A stretch of DNA of 64,000 bases, from contig CALABS010000012.1 of NCBI GenBank assembly GCA_937887565.1, positions 62,001 to 126,000 of the forward strand, in the 5' to 3' direction. Below the pieces are notes generated by a model. It did not search any database and had not been told where the DNA came from. It saw only the letters and a program-made list of their open reading frames with translations. Each line of letters starts with the position of its first letter. Position 1 is the first letter of the stretch. Positions 34,457 through 44,600 of this stretch are shown one piece after another. Source of the DNA: an uncultured Rhodospirillaceae bacterium. GTDB lineage: Bacteria > Pseudomonadota > Alphaproteobacteria > Rhodospirillales > Magnetospirillaceae. The translations under genes were made by a program, and so were the position numbers.

Positions 34457-36852
34457 CACCCGCGCAGCACGCCGCCGGTGGCCTTGACCACTGCGTCGAC
34501 GATGCGCTTGGCCACCGCCTCGATCTCGTCGTCGGTCAGGGTCTTCTCGACCGGCTGCAGCGTCACCGAGACGGCGATGGACTTCTTGCCCTCGCCCACG
34601 TTGGGCCCCTCGTAGAGGTCGAAGACCGCCACGTCGGTCACCAGCGCCTTGTCGGCATTCCGCGCCGCCCGCGCCACGGCGTCGGCGGGAATGCCGGCAT
34701 CCAGCACGAAGGCGAAGTCGCGGTCCAGCGGCTGGAACGGCGACAGCTTGAGCAGGGGCCTGGCCTTGGTCGCCTTGGCCTTGGGCTGCGGGATGGCGTC
34801 GAGGAACACCTCGAAGCCGGCCACCGGCCCCTTGACGTCCATCTTCGCCAGAACGCCGGGATGCAGCTCGCCGAAAAAGCCGACCGGCTTGTTGCCGAGC
34901 TTCAACACGCCCGACCGGCCCGGGTGGTACCAGGCCGGCGCCTCGGCGGCGACCTGGAACGAGTCGGGGTTGCCGCCCACGGCGGCGATCACCGCCAGGG
35001 CGTCGGCCTTGGCGTCGAACACGTCCACCGGCCGGCTCTTCTCGGACCAGTGGCGGGGCACCGCGCGCCCCGGGCGGATGCCGGCGGCGACGGCCCGCTG
35101 CTGGCCGGGCTCGGGGCCGTCGAACTGCGGCCCGATCTCGAACAGGCCGGCGTCCTTCATGCCGCGATCGGCATTGCGGCCCGAAGCGGCGACCAGGTTG
35201 GGCAGCACGCTGGGGCGCATGCAGTCGAGGTCGGCCGAGATCGGGTTGGCCAGATGCATCTCGGGGGCGCCGCCGCCGAACAGCCTGGCGGTGGCCGACG
35301 GCAGGAACGACCAGGTCACCGTCTCGACCAGCCCCCGCCCGGCCAGGGCACGCCGGGTCCATCCGGCCCGCCGCTGGGCCGGGGTCAGCACCGGCTTGGG
35401 CATGCTGGGCCGGGGCAGCGGCACCATCGGCAGCTCGTCGTAGCCGTTGATGCGGATGACCTCTTCCACCAGATCGTGCTCGGCGGTGATGTCGCCGCGC
35501 CACGACGGCGGCACCACCAGCAGGGCGTCGCCGTGCTCCGAGACCTCGCAGCCCAGGGCGCGCAGGATATCCTCCTGCTTCTGCCGCGACACGTCCACGC
35601 CGCCCAGTTCCACCACCCGCTCGGGCCGCAGGACGATGGACAGGCGCCAATCCGGCTCGTCGCCGGCGACCACCAGTTCCGAGGCCTCGCCGCCGCACAG
35701 GTCGAGGATCATGCGGGTGGCCAGTTCGGCCGCGTCGCGCAGGAACGCGGGGTCGACGCCGCGCTCGAAGCGGAAGCGGGCATCCGACAGGATGTCGAGG
35801 CGGCGGCCGGTGGCGGCGGTGCGAATGGGGTCGAAATAGGCCACTTCCAGGAACACGTCGGTGGTGTCGCCGGTGCAGCCGGAATGTTCGCCGCCCATGA
35901 CGCCGGCGATGCCCTCGGGGCCGGCCTCGTCGGCGATCACCGTCATGGTGGCGTCGAGGGTGTATTCCTTGCCGTTGAGCGCCAGCAGGGTCTCGCCGTC
36001 GCAGGCCAGGCGGGCGCGGATGTCGCCCGTGACCTTGGCGGCGTCGAACACGTGCAGCGGCCGGGCGCGGTCGTAGGTGACGTAATTGGTGATGTCCACC
36101 AGCGCCGAGATCGGCCTGAGCCCGATGGCCTCGAGCCGCGCCTTCAGCCAGGCGGGACTGTCGCCGTTCCTGACTCCCCGGATCATCCGGCCGACGAAAT
36201 AGGGGCAGGCCGGGCGGGTCTCGGGGGTGAAGTCCAGCCGCACGCCGATGGGGCTCTTGAAGGCGCCGGGCACCGGTTCGACGGGCGCCGGCCGGAGCGC
36301 CCCCAACCCCGAGGCGGCGAGGTCGCGGGCGACGCCGCGCACGCCCAGGCAGTCGGCGCGGTTGGGGGTGATGGAAATGTCGATCACCGGATCGAAGCTC
36401 ATCACCTCGACCAGAGGCGCGCCCACCGGCGAGTCGGAGGGCAACTCGGCGATGCCCTCGTGGTCCTCGCCCAATTTGAGTTCGCGCCACGAGCACATCA
36501 TGCCCTGGCTTTCGACGCCGCGCACCTTGCCGGCCTTCAGCCTGTCGCCGGTGGCGGGGATGTAGGTGCCGGGCTGAGCCAGGATGACCTTGAGGCCGGC
36601 CCGCGCGTTGGGGGCGCCGCACACCACCTGCAGCACGTCCTTGCCGTTGGACACCTTGCACAGCTTCAGCTTGTCGGCGTCGGGGTGTTTGTCGGCCTCC
36701 AGAACATGGCCGACCACGAAGCCGCCCAGATCGCGGGCGGGATCGTGGATGTCTTCGACCTCGAGGCCGAGCATGGTCAGCCGCTCGCCGATCTCGTCCA
36801 GCGAGGCGTCGGTGTCCAGATGGTCCTTGAGCCAGGAGAGGGTGAATTTCAT
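34456..36852 (-). CDS. pheT: Phenylalanyl-tRNA synthetase beta subunit
   Basis: This 798-residue subunit of the alpha2-beta2 synthetase charges tRNA-Phe. Domains in order are the tRNA-binding EMAP-like domain ([24 protein letters not shown] region), the B3/B4 editing domain ([19 protein letters not shown]), B5 ([14 protein letters not shown]), the catalytic-like core and a C-terminal FDX-ACB anticodon-binding domain ([17 protein letters not shown], then ending in [10 protein letters not shown]). Length is normal. It overlaps pheS by four bases (ATGA) and the phosphatase gene in the same way. Confidence 0.98.
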   Translation of the reverse strand: MKFTLSWLKDHLDTDASLDEIGERLTMLGLEVEDIHDPARDLGGFVVGHVLEADKHPDADKLKLCKVSNGKDVLQVVCGAPNARAGLKVILAQPGTYIPATGDRLKAGKVRGVESQGMMCSWRELKLGEDHEGIAELPSDSPVGAPLVEVMSFDPVIDISITPNRADCLGVRGVARDLAASGLGALRPAPVEPVPGAFKSPIGVRLDFTPETRPACPYFVGRMIRGVRNGDSPAWLKARLEAIGLRPISALVDITNYVTYDRARPLHVFDAAKVTGDIRARLACDGETLLALNGKEYTLDATMTVIADEAGPEGIAGVMGGEHSGCTGDTTDVFLEVAYFDPIRTAATGRRLDILSDARFRFERGVDPAFLRDAAELATRMILDLCGGEASELVVAGDEPDWRLSIVLRPERVVELGGVDVSRQKQEDILRALGCEVSEHGDALLVVPPSWRGDITAEHDLVEEVIRINGYDELPMVPLPRPSMPKPVLTPAQRRAGWTRRALAGRGLVETVTWSFLPSATARLFGGGAPEMHLANPISADLDCMRPSVLPNLVAASGRNADRGMKDAGLFEIGPQFDGPEPGQQRAVAAGIRPGRAVPRHWSEKSRPVDVFDAKADALAVIAAVGGNPDSFQVAAEAPAWYHPGRSGVLKLGNKPVGFFGELHPGVLAKMDVKGPVAGFEVFLDAIPQPKAKATKARPLLKLSPFQPLDRDFAFVLDAGIPADAVARAARNADKALVTDVAVFDLYEGPNVGEGKKSIAVSVTLQPVEKTLTDDEIEAVAKRIVDAVVKATGGVLRG

Positions 36853-37925
36853 CGGGTCAGCCCTCCGGACAGGGTCGGCACGTCGAGCGGCAGGAAACCG
36901 TAGTGCCTGAGCCAGCGGATGTCGGAATCGAAGAAGGTGCGCAAGTCGGGGATGCCGTATTTCAGCATCGCCATGCGCTCGACGCCCATGCCGAAGGCGA
37001 AGCCCTGGTACTCCTCGGGGTCCAGGCCGCAGGCCTTCAGCACGTTGGGATGCACCATGCCCGAGCCGCCGATCTCGAGCCAGCCCTTGCCGGGGCCGAT
37101 CTTCAGCTCGCCGCCCTCGCGCGAGCAGCCGATGTCGATCTCGGCCGAGGGCTCGGTGAAGGGGAAGAAGCTGGGCCGGAACCGCACCGGGACGTCGTCG
37201 ACCTCGAAGAAGGTGCGCACGAATTCGATCAGCGTGCCCTTGAGATGGCCCATATGGGTCGAGCGGTCGATGACCAGCCCCTCGATCTGGTGGAACATCG
37301 GCGTGTGGGTCATGTCGCTGTCGCAGCGATAGGTGCGGCCCGGCGCGGTGATGCGGATGGGCGGCTTGTTGGCCAGCATGGTGCGGATCTGCACCGGGCT
37401 GGTGTGGGTGCGCAACAGGTTGCGGCCGCCGTCCGCCTTCTCGCCGAAATAGAAGGTGTCGTGCATCTGCCGGGCCGGGTGCTCGGCCGGGATGTTGAGG
37501 GCGGTGAAATTGTGGAAGTCGTCCTCTATGTCCGGGCCCTCGGCCACCTCGAAGCCCATCTGGGCGAAGATGGCGGCCATTTCCTCCATCACCTGGCTGA
37601 TGGGATGGATGCGCCCCATGGCCTCGGGGCGCGGCGGCAGGGTGACGTCGACGCGCTCGCGGGCCAGGCGCTCGTCCAGCGCGGCGGCCTCGAGGTCGAC
37701 CTTGCGGGCGGCGATGGCGGCGGCGACCTCGTCCTTGACCGCGTTCAGGCGCGCCCCGGCGGCCTTGCGCTCCTCGGGGTCCATCTTGCCCAAGGTCGCC
37801 ATCAGGCCCGAGACCGAGCCCTTCTTGCCCAGGGCGGCGACGCGGGCCGCTTCCAGCTGGTCGAGGCCGGCGGCCTCGGCGACGGCCGTCATGGCGGCGG
37901 CGCGGATCTTCTCGAGTTCGTCCAT
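36849..37925 (-). CDS. pheS: Phenylalanyl-tRNA synthetase alpha subunit
   Basis: This is the class II catalytic subunit of phenylalanyl-tRNA synthetase, 358 residues. Motif 2 ([14 protein letters not shown]) and motif 3 ([20 protein letters not shown]) are present. The N-terminal coiled coil ([20 protein letters not shown]) binds tRNA. The ATG giving MDELEKI has GGGGA six bases upstream. An in-frame ATG four codons earlier is less likely. The gene sits downstream of rplT, separated by a hairpin, and is translationally coupled to pheT. Confidence 0.98.
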   Translation of the reverse strand: MDELEKIRAAAMTAVAEAAGLDQLEAARVAALGKKGSVSGLMATLGKMDPEERKAAGARLNAVKDEVAAAIAARKVDLEAAALDERLARERVDVTLPPRPEAMGRIHPISQVMEEMAAIFAQMGFEVAEGPDIEDDFHNFTALNIPAEHPARQMHDTFYFGEKADGGRNLLRTHTSPVQIRTMLANKPPIRITAPGRTYRCDSDMTHTPMFHQIEGLVIDRSTHMGHLKGTLIEFVRTFFEVDDVPVRFRPSFFPFTEPSAEIDIGCSREGGELKIGPGKGWLEIGGSGMVHPNVLKACGLDPEEYQGFAFGMGVERMAMLKYGIPDLRTFFDSDIRWLRHYGFLPLDVPTLSGGLTR

Positions 37926-37949
37926 CTGATTCCCCATCAAGACGCGAAA

Positions 37950-37974
37950 GGGGCCGCCCAATACGGGCAGCCCC
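37950..37974 (-). terminator. Hairpin between rplT and pheS (terminator or attenuator)
   Basis: A ten-base stem (GGGGCTGCCC / GGGCGGCCCC with one G-T wobble) and a five-base loop stand between rplT and pheS. On the transcribed strand it is followed by TTTCGCGTCTT, a weak U-rich tract. It could partially terminate readthrough from the ribosomal-protein genes or form the end of a pheST attenuator. Confidence 0.55.
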
Positions 37975-38001
37975 TCCGTGAAAACCGGCTCGGATCAAGC
38001 C

Positions 38002-38358
38002 TTACTGGAGGGCCGCCTGGGCCTTCTGAACCAGCGACTTGAAGGCCTCGGGCTCGCGCGCGGCGATGTCGGACAGGACCTTGCGGTCCAGCGCGACCCC
38101 GGCCTTCTTCAGGCCGTCCATGAAGCGCGAATAGGTCAGGCCGTTGGCGCGGGCGCCGGCGTTGATGCGCTGGATCCACAGGGCGCGGAAGTTGCGCTTC
38201 TTGGCCCGGCGGTCGCGATACGCATAGCGCAGCGCCTTCTCGACCTTCTCGATGGCGACGCGGAAGCAGGTGCTGGCGCGGCCGCGATAGCCCTTGGCGA
38301 GCTTGAGAATCTTCTTGTGACGGGCGTGGGTGGTCACGCCCCGCTTGACACGCGACAT
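38002..38358 (-). CDS. rplT: 50S ribosomal protein L20
   Basis: The 118-residue protein begins [30 protein letters not shown], the classic L20 N-terminal extension that threads into 23S rRNA (recognisable as [19 protein letters not shown]). It is needed for early 50S assembly and in many bacteria represses its own operon. It follows rpmI by three bases. The usual upstream infC gene is absent from the window. Confidence 0.99.
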   Translation of the reverse strand: MSRVKRGVTTHARHKKILKLAKGYRGRASTCFRVAIEKVEKALRYAYRDRRAKKRNFRALWIQRINAGARANGLTYSRFMDGLKKAGVALDRKVLSDIAAREPEAFKSLVQKAQAALQ

Positions 38359-38361
38359 GGA

Positions 38362-38565
38362 TCAGCCTCCGTTCGGAAGATAGTACTGCTTGACCTTCTC
38401 ACCATCGGCCTTGAACAGGACGAAGGTGCCACGGGCCTGACGCTTCATCTTCTGCGGCTTGGCGGTCAGGCAGTGGCGCTTGTTGGCCACGTTCCCCTTG
38501 ACCTTGCCGGAGGCGGTGAGCTTGAACCGCTTCTTGGCGGCGCTCTTGGTCTTCATCTTGGGCAT
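38362..38565 (-). CDS. rpmI: 50S ribosomal protein L35
   Basis: This 67-residue basic protein begins [20 protein letters not shown] and contains the L35 signature [19 protein letters not shown]. It is the first gene of an rpmI-rplT unit. AAGGAAAGCG precedes the ATG. Confidence 0.99.
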   Translation of the reverse strand: MPKMKTKSAAKKRFKLTASGKVKGNVANKRHCLTAKPQKMKRQARGTFVLFKADGEKVKQYYLPNGG

Positions 38566-38764
38566 TTTTCGCTTTCCTTAGTCGAAACGTTAGCGATTCG
38601 GAACGGCCGGGCATGCCCTCACAGGCCCGGTCCATTCGAGGAAGCGACGCTTATAGCCCCACTCGCCAGCGAATGCAACACCGCGCCCCATCTCGACGAT
38701 GGCGTTCGGCCGGCAACTCCATTAGCCTTGGCACGGGGACGCATCCAGGGGGAGCATCGGTCGC

Positions 38765-40468
38765 ATGAGCGGCCCGGACGATCTTGACCAATCGCGCGAG
38801 GTCTATGTGGCCTTCGCCTTCGCCGGCGGCGACCTGCTGGTGGAGGTGGCCGACGACGGCCACGTGGTGTTCGCCGTCGGCGCCGCCATGGCGCTGGTGT
38901 CGCGGCCGGCCCGCATGCTGGCCGGCAAGCGCTTCGCCAGCCTGTTCCAGCCGCAGGACCGCCCCCGCATCCACCGCGCCTTCAGCCGCATGCGCAACGG
39001 CCAGCGGGTCCGTCACCTGCTGCTCTACGCGCTCCGGGGCGAGCATGGGCGGGTGCCGGTGTCGCTGTCAGGCTACCGCCACCCCGATCGCGGCGGCCGC
39101 TTCCTGCTGACGCTGGCCCACGGCGCCGCCCTGGTCCCCGCCGAGGTCCGCCGCGCGCCTCGCACCGGCCTGCTGGAGGCCGAGCCGTTCGAGCACCTGG
39201 CCGAGCGCATGATGACGGAAGGCGCCGGCGCCGACGACGGCGCCTACCGCCTGACCATGGTCGAGCTGCCCGGCCTCGACACCTTCGGCACCGAGGCCGG
39301 CCCCGAGGCCATGGAAGACTTCATGACCGGACTGGGCAACACCCTGCGCGACGCTTCGGTGGGCGGCGATTCGGCGACCCAGCTGGCCGACAACCGCTAC
39401 GGCGTCATCCATTCCGCCGATCTCGCCGCCACCTCCATCGAGGAGGCCATCACCAACCTCGCCCGCGCCATCGCGCCGGGGGTCGACCTGGCCACCCGCA
39501 CCGCCACCGTGGTGCTGGATTCCCACGAGCTGACCGGCGAGGACGCCGTCAACGCCCTGGCCTACACCCTCAACCGTTTCGCCCGCGAGGGCCGCGCCTC
39601 GTCGTCGCCGTCGCTGGGGGCGGCGGTCGAGGCGTCGCTGACCGCCACGGTGGACCGCATGCGCTCGGTGAAAGGGCTGATCGAACGCGGCGACTTCGAC
39701 CTCGCCTTCCAGCCGGTGGTCGACCTGTGGACCTCCAACGTCCACCACTTCGAATGCCTGGTCCGCTTCGCCGGCAGCGACGAATCGCCCTATCAAACGG
39801 TGTCCTTCGCCGAGGATGTCGGCATGGTGGGCGAACTCGACCGCGCCATCTGCGAACGCGCCATCGCCTTCATCCGCTCGCCGGCGGCGGCGGTGGACGG
39901 GCTGCGGTTCGCGGTCAACCTGTCGGGCCGGTCGCTGAGCCACCCGCCCACTGCCAAGAAGCTGCTGGACACCATTTCCGAAGCCTGGGACCTGAAGCGG
40001 CGCCTGCTGTTCGAGATCACCGAATCGGCCGAGATCACCGACCTCTCCTTCGCCAACGCCATCGTCCAGGAAATCCGCGGCCAGGGGCATCCGGTGTGCC
40101 TAGACGACTTCGGGGCCGGCTCGGCCGCCTTCCACTATTTGCGGGCGCTGAAGGTGGACTACGTCAAGATCGACGGCTCCTACGTCAAGGAATGCGCCTG
40201 CTCGGGCGAGAGCATGCCCTATCTGCGCGCCATCACCCAGCTGTGCGGCGAACTCAAGATCGGCACCATCGCCGAGTTCGTCGAGGACGAGGAGACCGCC
40301 TCGCTGCTGCGGGTCCTCAAGGTCCGCTACGGGCAGGGCTGGCATTTCGGCCGCCCGGTCAAGGTGCACCCCATGACCGCGCCCAGGAACGCCTGGACCA
40401 CGCCCACCATGGGCTGGCGCAAGGGGCTGCTGGTCTGCTCGGCCAGGCTCGGGCAGGCGGCGCAATAG
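38765..40468 (+). CDS. EAL-domain c-di-GMP phosphodiesterase with PAS-like and degenerate GGDEF domains (copy 1)
   Basis: This 567-residue cytoplasmic protein has three parts. A PAS-like sensor spans about residues 12-125. A degenerate GGDEF-like domain spans about 145-310, where the GGDEF loop is replaced by TQLADNRYGVI. The EAL domain follows from about residue 315. The EAL signature reads ECL (FECLVRF). Key residues are present: N in FAVNLSGRSL, E in EITES, DDFGAG, K in VKIDGSY, E in TIAEFVED and Q in GQGWHF. c-di-GMP hydrolysis is therefore plausible, which would favour motility. A paralogue with the same layout follows directly. It diverges from rpmI. Confidence 0.88.
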   Translation: MSGPDDLDQSREVYVAFAFAGGDLLVEVADDGHVVFAVGAAMALVSRPARMLAGKRFASLFQPQDRPRIHRAFSRMRNGQRVRHLLLYALRGEHGRVPVSLSGYRHPDRGGRFLLTLAHGAALVPAEVRRAPRTGLLEAEPFEHLAERMMTEGAGADDGAYRLTMVELPGLDTFGTEAGPEAMEDFMTGLGNTLRDASVGGDSATQLADNRYGVIHSADLAATSIEEAITNLARAIAPGVDLATRTATVVLDSHELTGEDAVNALAYTLNRFAREGRASSSPSLGAAVEASLTATVDRMRSVKGLIERGDFDLAFQPVVDLWTSNVHHFECLVRFAGSDESPYQTVSFAEDVGMVGELDRAICERAIAFIRSPAAAVDGLRFAVNLSGRSLSHPPTAKKLLDTISEAWDLKRRLLFEITESAEITDLSFANAIVQEIRGQGHPVCLDDFGAGSAAFHYLRALKVDYVKIDGSYVKECACSGESMPYLRAITQLCGELKIGTIAEFVEDEETASLLRVLKVRYGQGWHFGRPVKVHPMTAPRNAWTTPTMGWRKGLLVCSARLGQAAQ

Positions 40469-40539
40469 CGGCCAACTTGCCTTTCACCAAGGAGTCGGGC
40501 CATCCTTCGTAAGGGGTGGTGTTGGGAAGGTTCGTCCGC

Positions 40540-42216
40540 GTGTCGACGCAAGCGCTCAAGAGTTCCAGCGATCTTTATGTCTCCCTGGCCTTCGCCGCCG
40601 CCGACGTGCTGTTCGAGCTCAGCGCCGACGGCCGCGTCGAATTCGCCGTCGGCGCCGCCATGTCGCTTCTGGGCCGCCCCGCCCGTGCCCTGACGGGGGC
40701 CAGCCTCGCCGAGCTGGTCTGCCCCAGCGACCACGACCGCCTGGGCCGCGCCCTGGCCGCCATGGGCCGCTGCGAGCGGGTCCGCAACGTCATCCTGACG
40801 GTGGCGCGGCCGGACGGCACCACCACCCAGGTGTCGCTGTCGGGATACGGCCACCCCGACCGCAAGGGCGCGCTGATGACGGTGATGGCCCATGCCAGCG
40901 GCTTCCTGCCGGCGGAACCACGCCGCGACACGCCGAGCGGCCTGCTGGGCCGCGAGGAATTCGCCGCCAAGGCGCGAACGCTGCTGCACGATCCCGCCTC
41001 CGACGACGACCGCTACCGGCTGACCCTGCTGGAACTGCCCGAGATGGACGCCCTGCGCCAGCGGGCCGGGGCCGAGGCCGCCGAGGACTTCGTCACCCGC
41101 CTGGGCGAGCGCCTGCGGGCGCTGTCGGTGGGCGGCGACGCCGCCGGCCAGTTGTCGGACAGCAAGTACGGCGTCATCCATGCCGGCACCGTCGATGAGA
41201 CGCTGATCGAGAGCGTGGTGGCCGAGGCGGCCGAGGGCCGCGACGATCTGGCCGTCACCCCCCGGGCGGCGACGCTGGTCCTGGACGTCACCGACATCCC
41301 CGCCGCCGACGCCGCCCGCGCCCTGGCCTACACGCTCAACAGCTTCGCCGACGGCGATGAGGCCGGCCTGGACATCGATTCGCTGCGGGCCCAGGTCCAG
41401 CCCCGGCTGTCGGCAACCGTCAAGGAAATGAAGGCGGTCCGGCACGTCATCGACACCGGCGAGTTCGAGATCGTCTTCCAGCCCATCGTCGACCTGTGGA
41501 ACAACGTGGTCCACCATTTCGAGGTGCTGGTGCGGTTCGGCGACGGCACCCGCTCGCCCTACGACACCGTCACCTTCGCCGAGGACACCGGCCTGGTCGG
41601 CGATCTCGACATGGCGGTGCTGGACCGCACCGTGCGGATCATCCGCTCCCATGCCGGCTCCAGCCCCGCCCTGCGCTTCGCCGTCAATCTGTCCGGCCGC
41701 TCGCTGTCCGACGGCCGGGTGATCGACCGTCTGCGCGCCCGCGTCCACGACGCCCGCGATCTCTCCAACCGGCTGCTGTTCGAGATCACCGAAAGCTCGG
41801 CCATCTCCGACCTGGCCTCGGTCAACGCCGTGGTCCAGGACATCCGCCGCCAGGGTTTCCATGTGTGCCTCGACGATTTCGGCGCCGGCCATGCCGCCTT
41901 CCACTATTTGCGGGCCCTGAAGGTCGACCACGTCAAGATCGACGGCTCGTATGTCCGCGACTGCATGAAGAGCAAGGAAAACGTCGCCTTCATCAAGGCG
42001 ATGGTCAATCTCTGCGCCGAGCTGGGCATCACCACCATCGCCGAATATGTCGAGGACGCCGCCACCGCCGCCCTGCTGAAGGTGCTGAAGGTCCGCTACG
42101 GCCAGGGATGGCTGTTCGGCAAGCCCATGGCGGTGCCGGGCGACGCCTCGGACCCCCGGGCCTGGACCAGCCCGGCCACCGAGTGGCGCCGGGGCCTGCT
42201 CCATTTCAAGGGGTGA
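40540..42216 (+). CDS. EAL-domain c-di-GMP phosphodiesterase (copy 2, tandem paralogue)
   Basis: This 558-residue protein is a paralogue of the preceding gene, colinear throughout: PAS-like sensor (DVLFELSADGRVEFAVGAAM), degenerate GGDEF (GQLSDSKYGVIHAG), then EAL with EVLVRF, FAVNLSGRSLSDG, EITESSAIS, DDFGAG, VKIDGSY and TIAEYVED. All catalytic positions I can identify are kept. The GTG giving MSTQALKSSSDLYVSLAF is chosen because GGGAAGG lies nine bases upstream and it aligns with the first copy's start. An earlier GTG is possible. Sequence divergence, especially in the sensor half, suggests the two respond to different inputs. Confidence 0.87.
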   Translation: MSTQALKSSSDLYVSLAFAAADVLFELSADGRVEFAVGAAMSLLGRPARALTGASLAELVCPSDHDRLGRALAAMGRCERVRNVILTVARPDGTTTQVSLSGYGHPDRKGALMTVMAHASGFLPAEPRRDTPSGLLGREEFAAKARTLLHDPASDDDRYRLTLLELPEMDALRQRAGAEAAEDFVTRLGERLRALSVGGDAAGQLSDSKYGVIHAGTVDETLIESVVAEAAEGRDDLAVTPRAATLVLDVTDIPAADAARALAYTLNSFADGDEAGLDIDSLRAQVQPRLSATVKEMKAVRHVIDTGEFEIVFQPIVDLWNNVVHHFEVLVRFGDGTRSPYDTVTFAEDTGLVGDLDMAVLDRTVRIIRSHAGSSPALRFAVNLSGRSLSDGRVIDRLRARVHDARDLSNRLLFEITESSAISDLASVNAVVQDIRRQGFHVCLDDFGAGHAAFHYLRALKVDHVKIDGSYVRDCMKSKENVAFIKAMVNLCAELGITTIAEYVEDAATAALLKVLKVRYGQGWLFGKPMAVPGDASDPRAWTSPATEWRRGLLHFKG

Positions 42217-42250
42217 AGACAGCCGGCGCCGTTTCGGCTATCCATGCGGC

Positions 42251-43153
42251 ATGAAACTGCACGGCGACATACCGGTCGGGAACTGGATCGACCGCTGGGT
42301 TCCGGCCCCGGCGCGGCCCTATCTGCGCCTGATGCGCCTGGACCGGCCCATCGGCACCTGGCTCCTGCTGTTCCCCTGCTGGTGGAGCGCCGCCCTGGCC
42401 GCCGACGGCTGGCCCGATCCGTGGCTGATGGCGCTGTTCGCCGTTGGCGCGGTGGTGATGCGCGGCGCCGGCTGCACCGTCAACGACATCGCCGACCACA
42501 AGTTCGACGCCCAGGTCGCCCGCACCAGGGGCCGGCCCATCCCGTCGGGCGCGGTCAGCGTCGGGCAGGCGGCCGCCTTCCTGGCGTTCCAGTTGGCGGT
42601 CGGGCTGCTGGTGCTGGTCCAGCTCGACACCTTCGCCATCGCGGTCGGCGCCGCCTCGCTGCTGCTGGTCTTCCCTTATCCGTTCATGAAGCGCATCACC
42701 TATTGGCCTCAGGCCTGGCTGGGGCTGACCTTCAACTGGGGAGCGCTGGTGGGCTGGGCGGCGGTGCGCGGCGAGCTGGGCGCGGCGCCCCTGCTACTCT
42801 ATGCCGCCGGCCTGTTCTGGACGCTGGGCTACGACACCATCTACGCCCACCAGGACAAGGAGGACGACGCCCTGGTCGGCGTCAAGTCCACCGCCCTGCG
42901 CCTGGGCGACGCCACCCCGGCCTGGCTGGTCGGGTTCTACGCCGCCGCGCTGGCCTTGATCGCCGCCGCCGGCTGGACGGGCGGCCTGTCGTGGCCGTTC
43001 TGGCCGCTGCTGGCGGTTTCCGGCCTGCACCTGGCGTGGCAGGCGCGGAGGGTGGACATCCACGATTCCGCCGACTGCCTGTCCAAGTTCAAGTCCAACC
43101 AGGCCTTCGGCTGGCTGCTGCTGGCGGCGATCGTCGCCGGGCGGGTGATCTGA
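42251..43153 (+). CDS. ubiA: 4-hydroxybenzoate polyprenyltransferase
   Basis: This integral membrane prenyltransferase attaches the isoprenoid tail to 4-hydroxybenzoate in ubiquinone synthesis. The 300-residue protein has about eight membrane segments. Both Mg-diphosphate motifs are present: GCTVNDIADHKFD near residue 80 and DTIYAHQDKEDD near residue 200. MRLDRPIGTWLLLFPCWWS is the typical opening. Its stop overlaps the start of the next methyltransferase gene (TGATG). Confidence 0.97.
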   Translation: MKLHGDIPVGNWIDRWVPAPARPYLRLMRLDRPIGTWLLLFPCWWSAALAADGWPDPWLMALFAVGAVVMRGAGCTVNDIADHKFDAQVARTRGRPIPSGAVSVGQAAAFLAFQLAVGLLVLVQLDTFAIAVGAASLLLVFPYPFMKRITYWPQAWLGLTFNWGALVGWAAVRGELGAAPLLLYAAGLFWTLGYDTIYAHQDKEDDALVGVKSTALRLGDATPAWLVGFYAAALALIAAAGWTGGLSWPFWPLLAVSGLHLAWQARRVDIHDSADCLSKFKSNQAFGWLLLAAIVAGRVI

Positions 43154-43803
43154 TGGGCGCCGCCGACCCCAAGGCCTTCATCCGCGAGAACACCGAACTG
43201 GCGTCGCCGCCGGCTTGCCCCGAGATCGTGCTGTGGACCGCCACCGAGGTGACGCCCCTGTGGGAGGCCACCGAGGCGGCGCTGCTTCGGGTCAACCTGC
43301 CGCCGCCCTACTGGGCCTTCTGCTGGGCCGGCGGCCAGGCGCTGACCCGCTACGTGCTGGACAATCCCGGCCTGGTGGAGGGCAAGCGGGTGCTGGACTT
43401 CGCCGCCGGCTCGGGGGCGACGGCCATCGCCGCCGCCCTTCGCGGCGCCGCCCGCGTCGAGGCCGCCGACATCGACCGCATCGCCTGCGCCGCCATCGCG
43501 CTGAACGCCGAGGCCAACGGCGTCGCCGTCGAGGTGCTGGCCGAGGACGTGGTCGGCGGCCCCTGCCGCTGGGACGTGGTGGTGGCCGGCGACGTCTGCT
43601 ACGAGGCGCCCATGACCGCCCATATCTGGCCGTGGCTGGTGTCCCTGGCCGCCCAGGGCGCCGTCGTGATCATGGCCGATCCCGGCCGCGCCTACCTGCC
43701 CAGGCACGGCCTGCTGGAGGTGGCGCGCGCCACCGTGGCCACCAGCCTGGAACTGGAGGATCGCACCCGGCGCGAGGTGGTCGTATATAAGATCGTGGGG
43801 TGA
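43153..43803 (+). CDS. Class I SAM-dependent methyltransferase (protein lysine MTase-like)
   Basis: The 216-residue protein has a Rossmann SAM-binding motif VLDFAAGSGATAIAAALRGA near residue 80, then EAADID. The motif VVVAGDVCYEAPM corresponds to the catalytic D-x-x-Y element of the METTL20/ETF-beta lysine methyltransferase group. PPPYWAFCWAGGQALTRY is also typical of that group. The target is probably a protein such as electron-transfer flavoprotein, but this is an inference. It overlaps ubiA, indicating coupling. Confidence 0.82.
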   Translation: MGAADPKAFIRENTELASPPACPEIVLWTATEVTPLWEATEAALLRVNLPPPYWAFCWAGGQALTRYVLDNPGLVEGKRVLDFAAGSGATAIAAALRGAARVEAADIDRIACAAIALNAEANGVAVEVLAEDVVGGPCRWDVVVAGDVCYEAPMTAHIWPWLVSLAAQGAVVIMADPGRAYLPRHGLLEVARATVATSLELEDRTRREVVVYKIVG

Positions 43804-43820
43804 GGGTGAAGGAGACGGCC

Positions 43821-44600
43821 ATGGCCGAACTGACCATCGAACCCGTCGCGGTCCTGGCCGACAACTATGTCTGGCTGATCCACGACGCCAAGACCGGCGC
43901 CACCGCCGCCGTCGACCCGTCCGTGGCCGGCCCGGTGCTGGAGGCGGTGGCGCGGCGGGGCTGGACGCTCACCCACGTGCTCAACACCCACCACCACCAC
44001 GACCACACCGGCGGCAATATCGAGTTGAAACGCGCCACCGGCTGCACGGTGGTAGGCGCGCGCGGCGACGCGCCGCGCATCCCGGCCCTCGACGTCGAGG
44101 TTGCCGAGGGCGAGCACTTCCTGCTGGGCAGCGCCGCCGGGCTGGTGTTCGAGACCCCCGGCCACACGCTCGGACACATCTCGTTCTGGTTCCCCGAGGC
44201 GCATGCGCTGTTCTGCGGCGACACCCTGTTCTCGCTGGGTTGCGGCCGGCTGTTCGAGGGCACGCCCGAGCAGATGTGGGCCTCGCTGTGCAAACTGCGC
44301 GACCTGCCGCCCGAGACCAAGGTCTACTGCGCCCACGAATACACCCAGTCCAACGGCCGCTTCGCCCGCGTCACCGAGCGCGACAACCCGGCCGTGGCCG
44401 CCCTGCTGGACAAGGTGGACGGGCTGAGGGCGCGGGGGCTGCCGTCGCTGCCGTCCACCCTTGGCGAGGAGCGCGCCGCCAACCCGTTCCTGCGCGCCGA
44501 CCAGCCGCCGGTCGCCCGCGCGGTGGGCATGGCGCCGGGCGCCGACCCGGTGCTGGTGTTCGCCGAGCTGCGGCGGCGCAAGGATGCGTTCCGGGCATGA
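43821..44600 (+). CDS. gloB: Hydroxyacylglutathione hydrolase (glyoxalase II)
   Basis: This metallo-beta-lactamase-fold enzyme hydrolyses S-D-lactoylglutathione to D-lactate and glutathione, the second step of methylglyoxal detoxification. The THHHHDHTGG metal motif is at about residues 56-65, with further ligands in ETPGHTLGH and FCGDTLFSLGCGR and the final His in YCAHEYTQSN. The 259-residue length is standard. The ATG giving MAELTIEP has GAAGGAG seven bases upstream. The stop overlaps the next gene (ATGA). Confidence 0.96.
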   Translation: MAELTIEPVAVLADNYVWLIHDAKTGATAAVDPSVAGPVLEAVARRGWTLTHVLNTHHHHDHTGGNIELKRATGCTVVGARGDAPRIPALDVEVAEGEHFLLGSAAGLVFETPGHTLGHISFWFPEAHALFCGDTLFSLGCGRLFEGTPEQMWASLCKLRDLPPETKVYCAHEYTQSNGRFARVTERDNPAVAALLDKVDGLRARGLPSLPSTLGEERAANPFLRADQPPVARAVGMAPGADPVLVFAELRRRKDAFRA

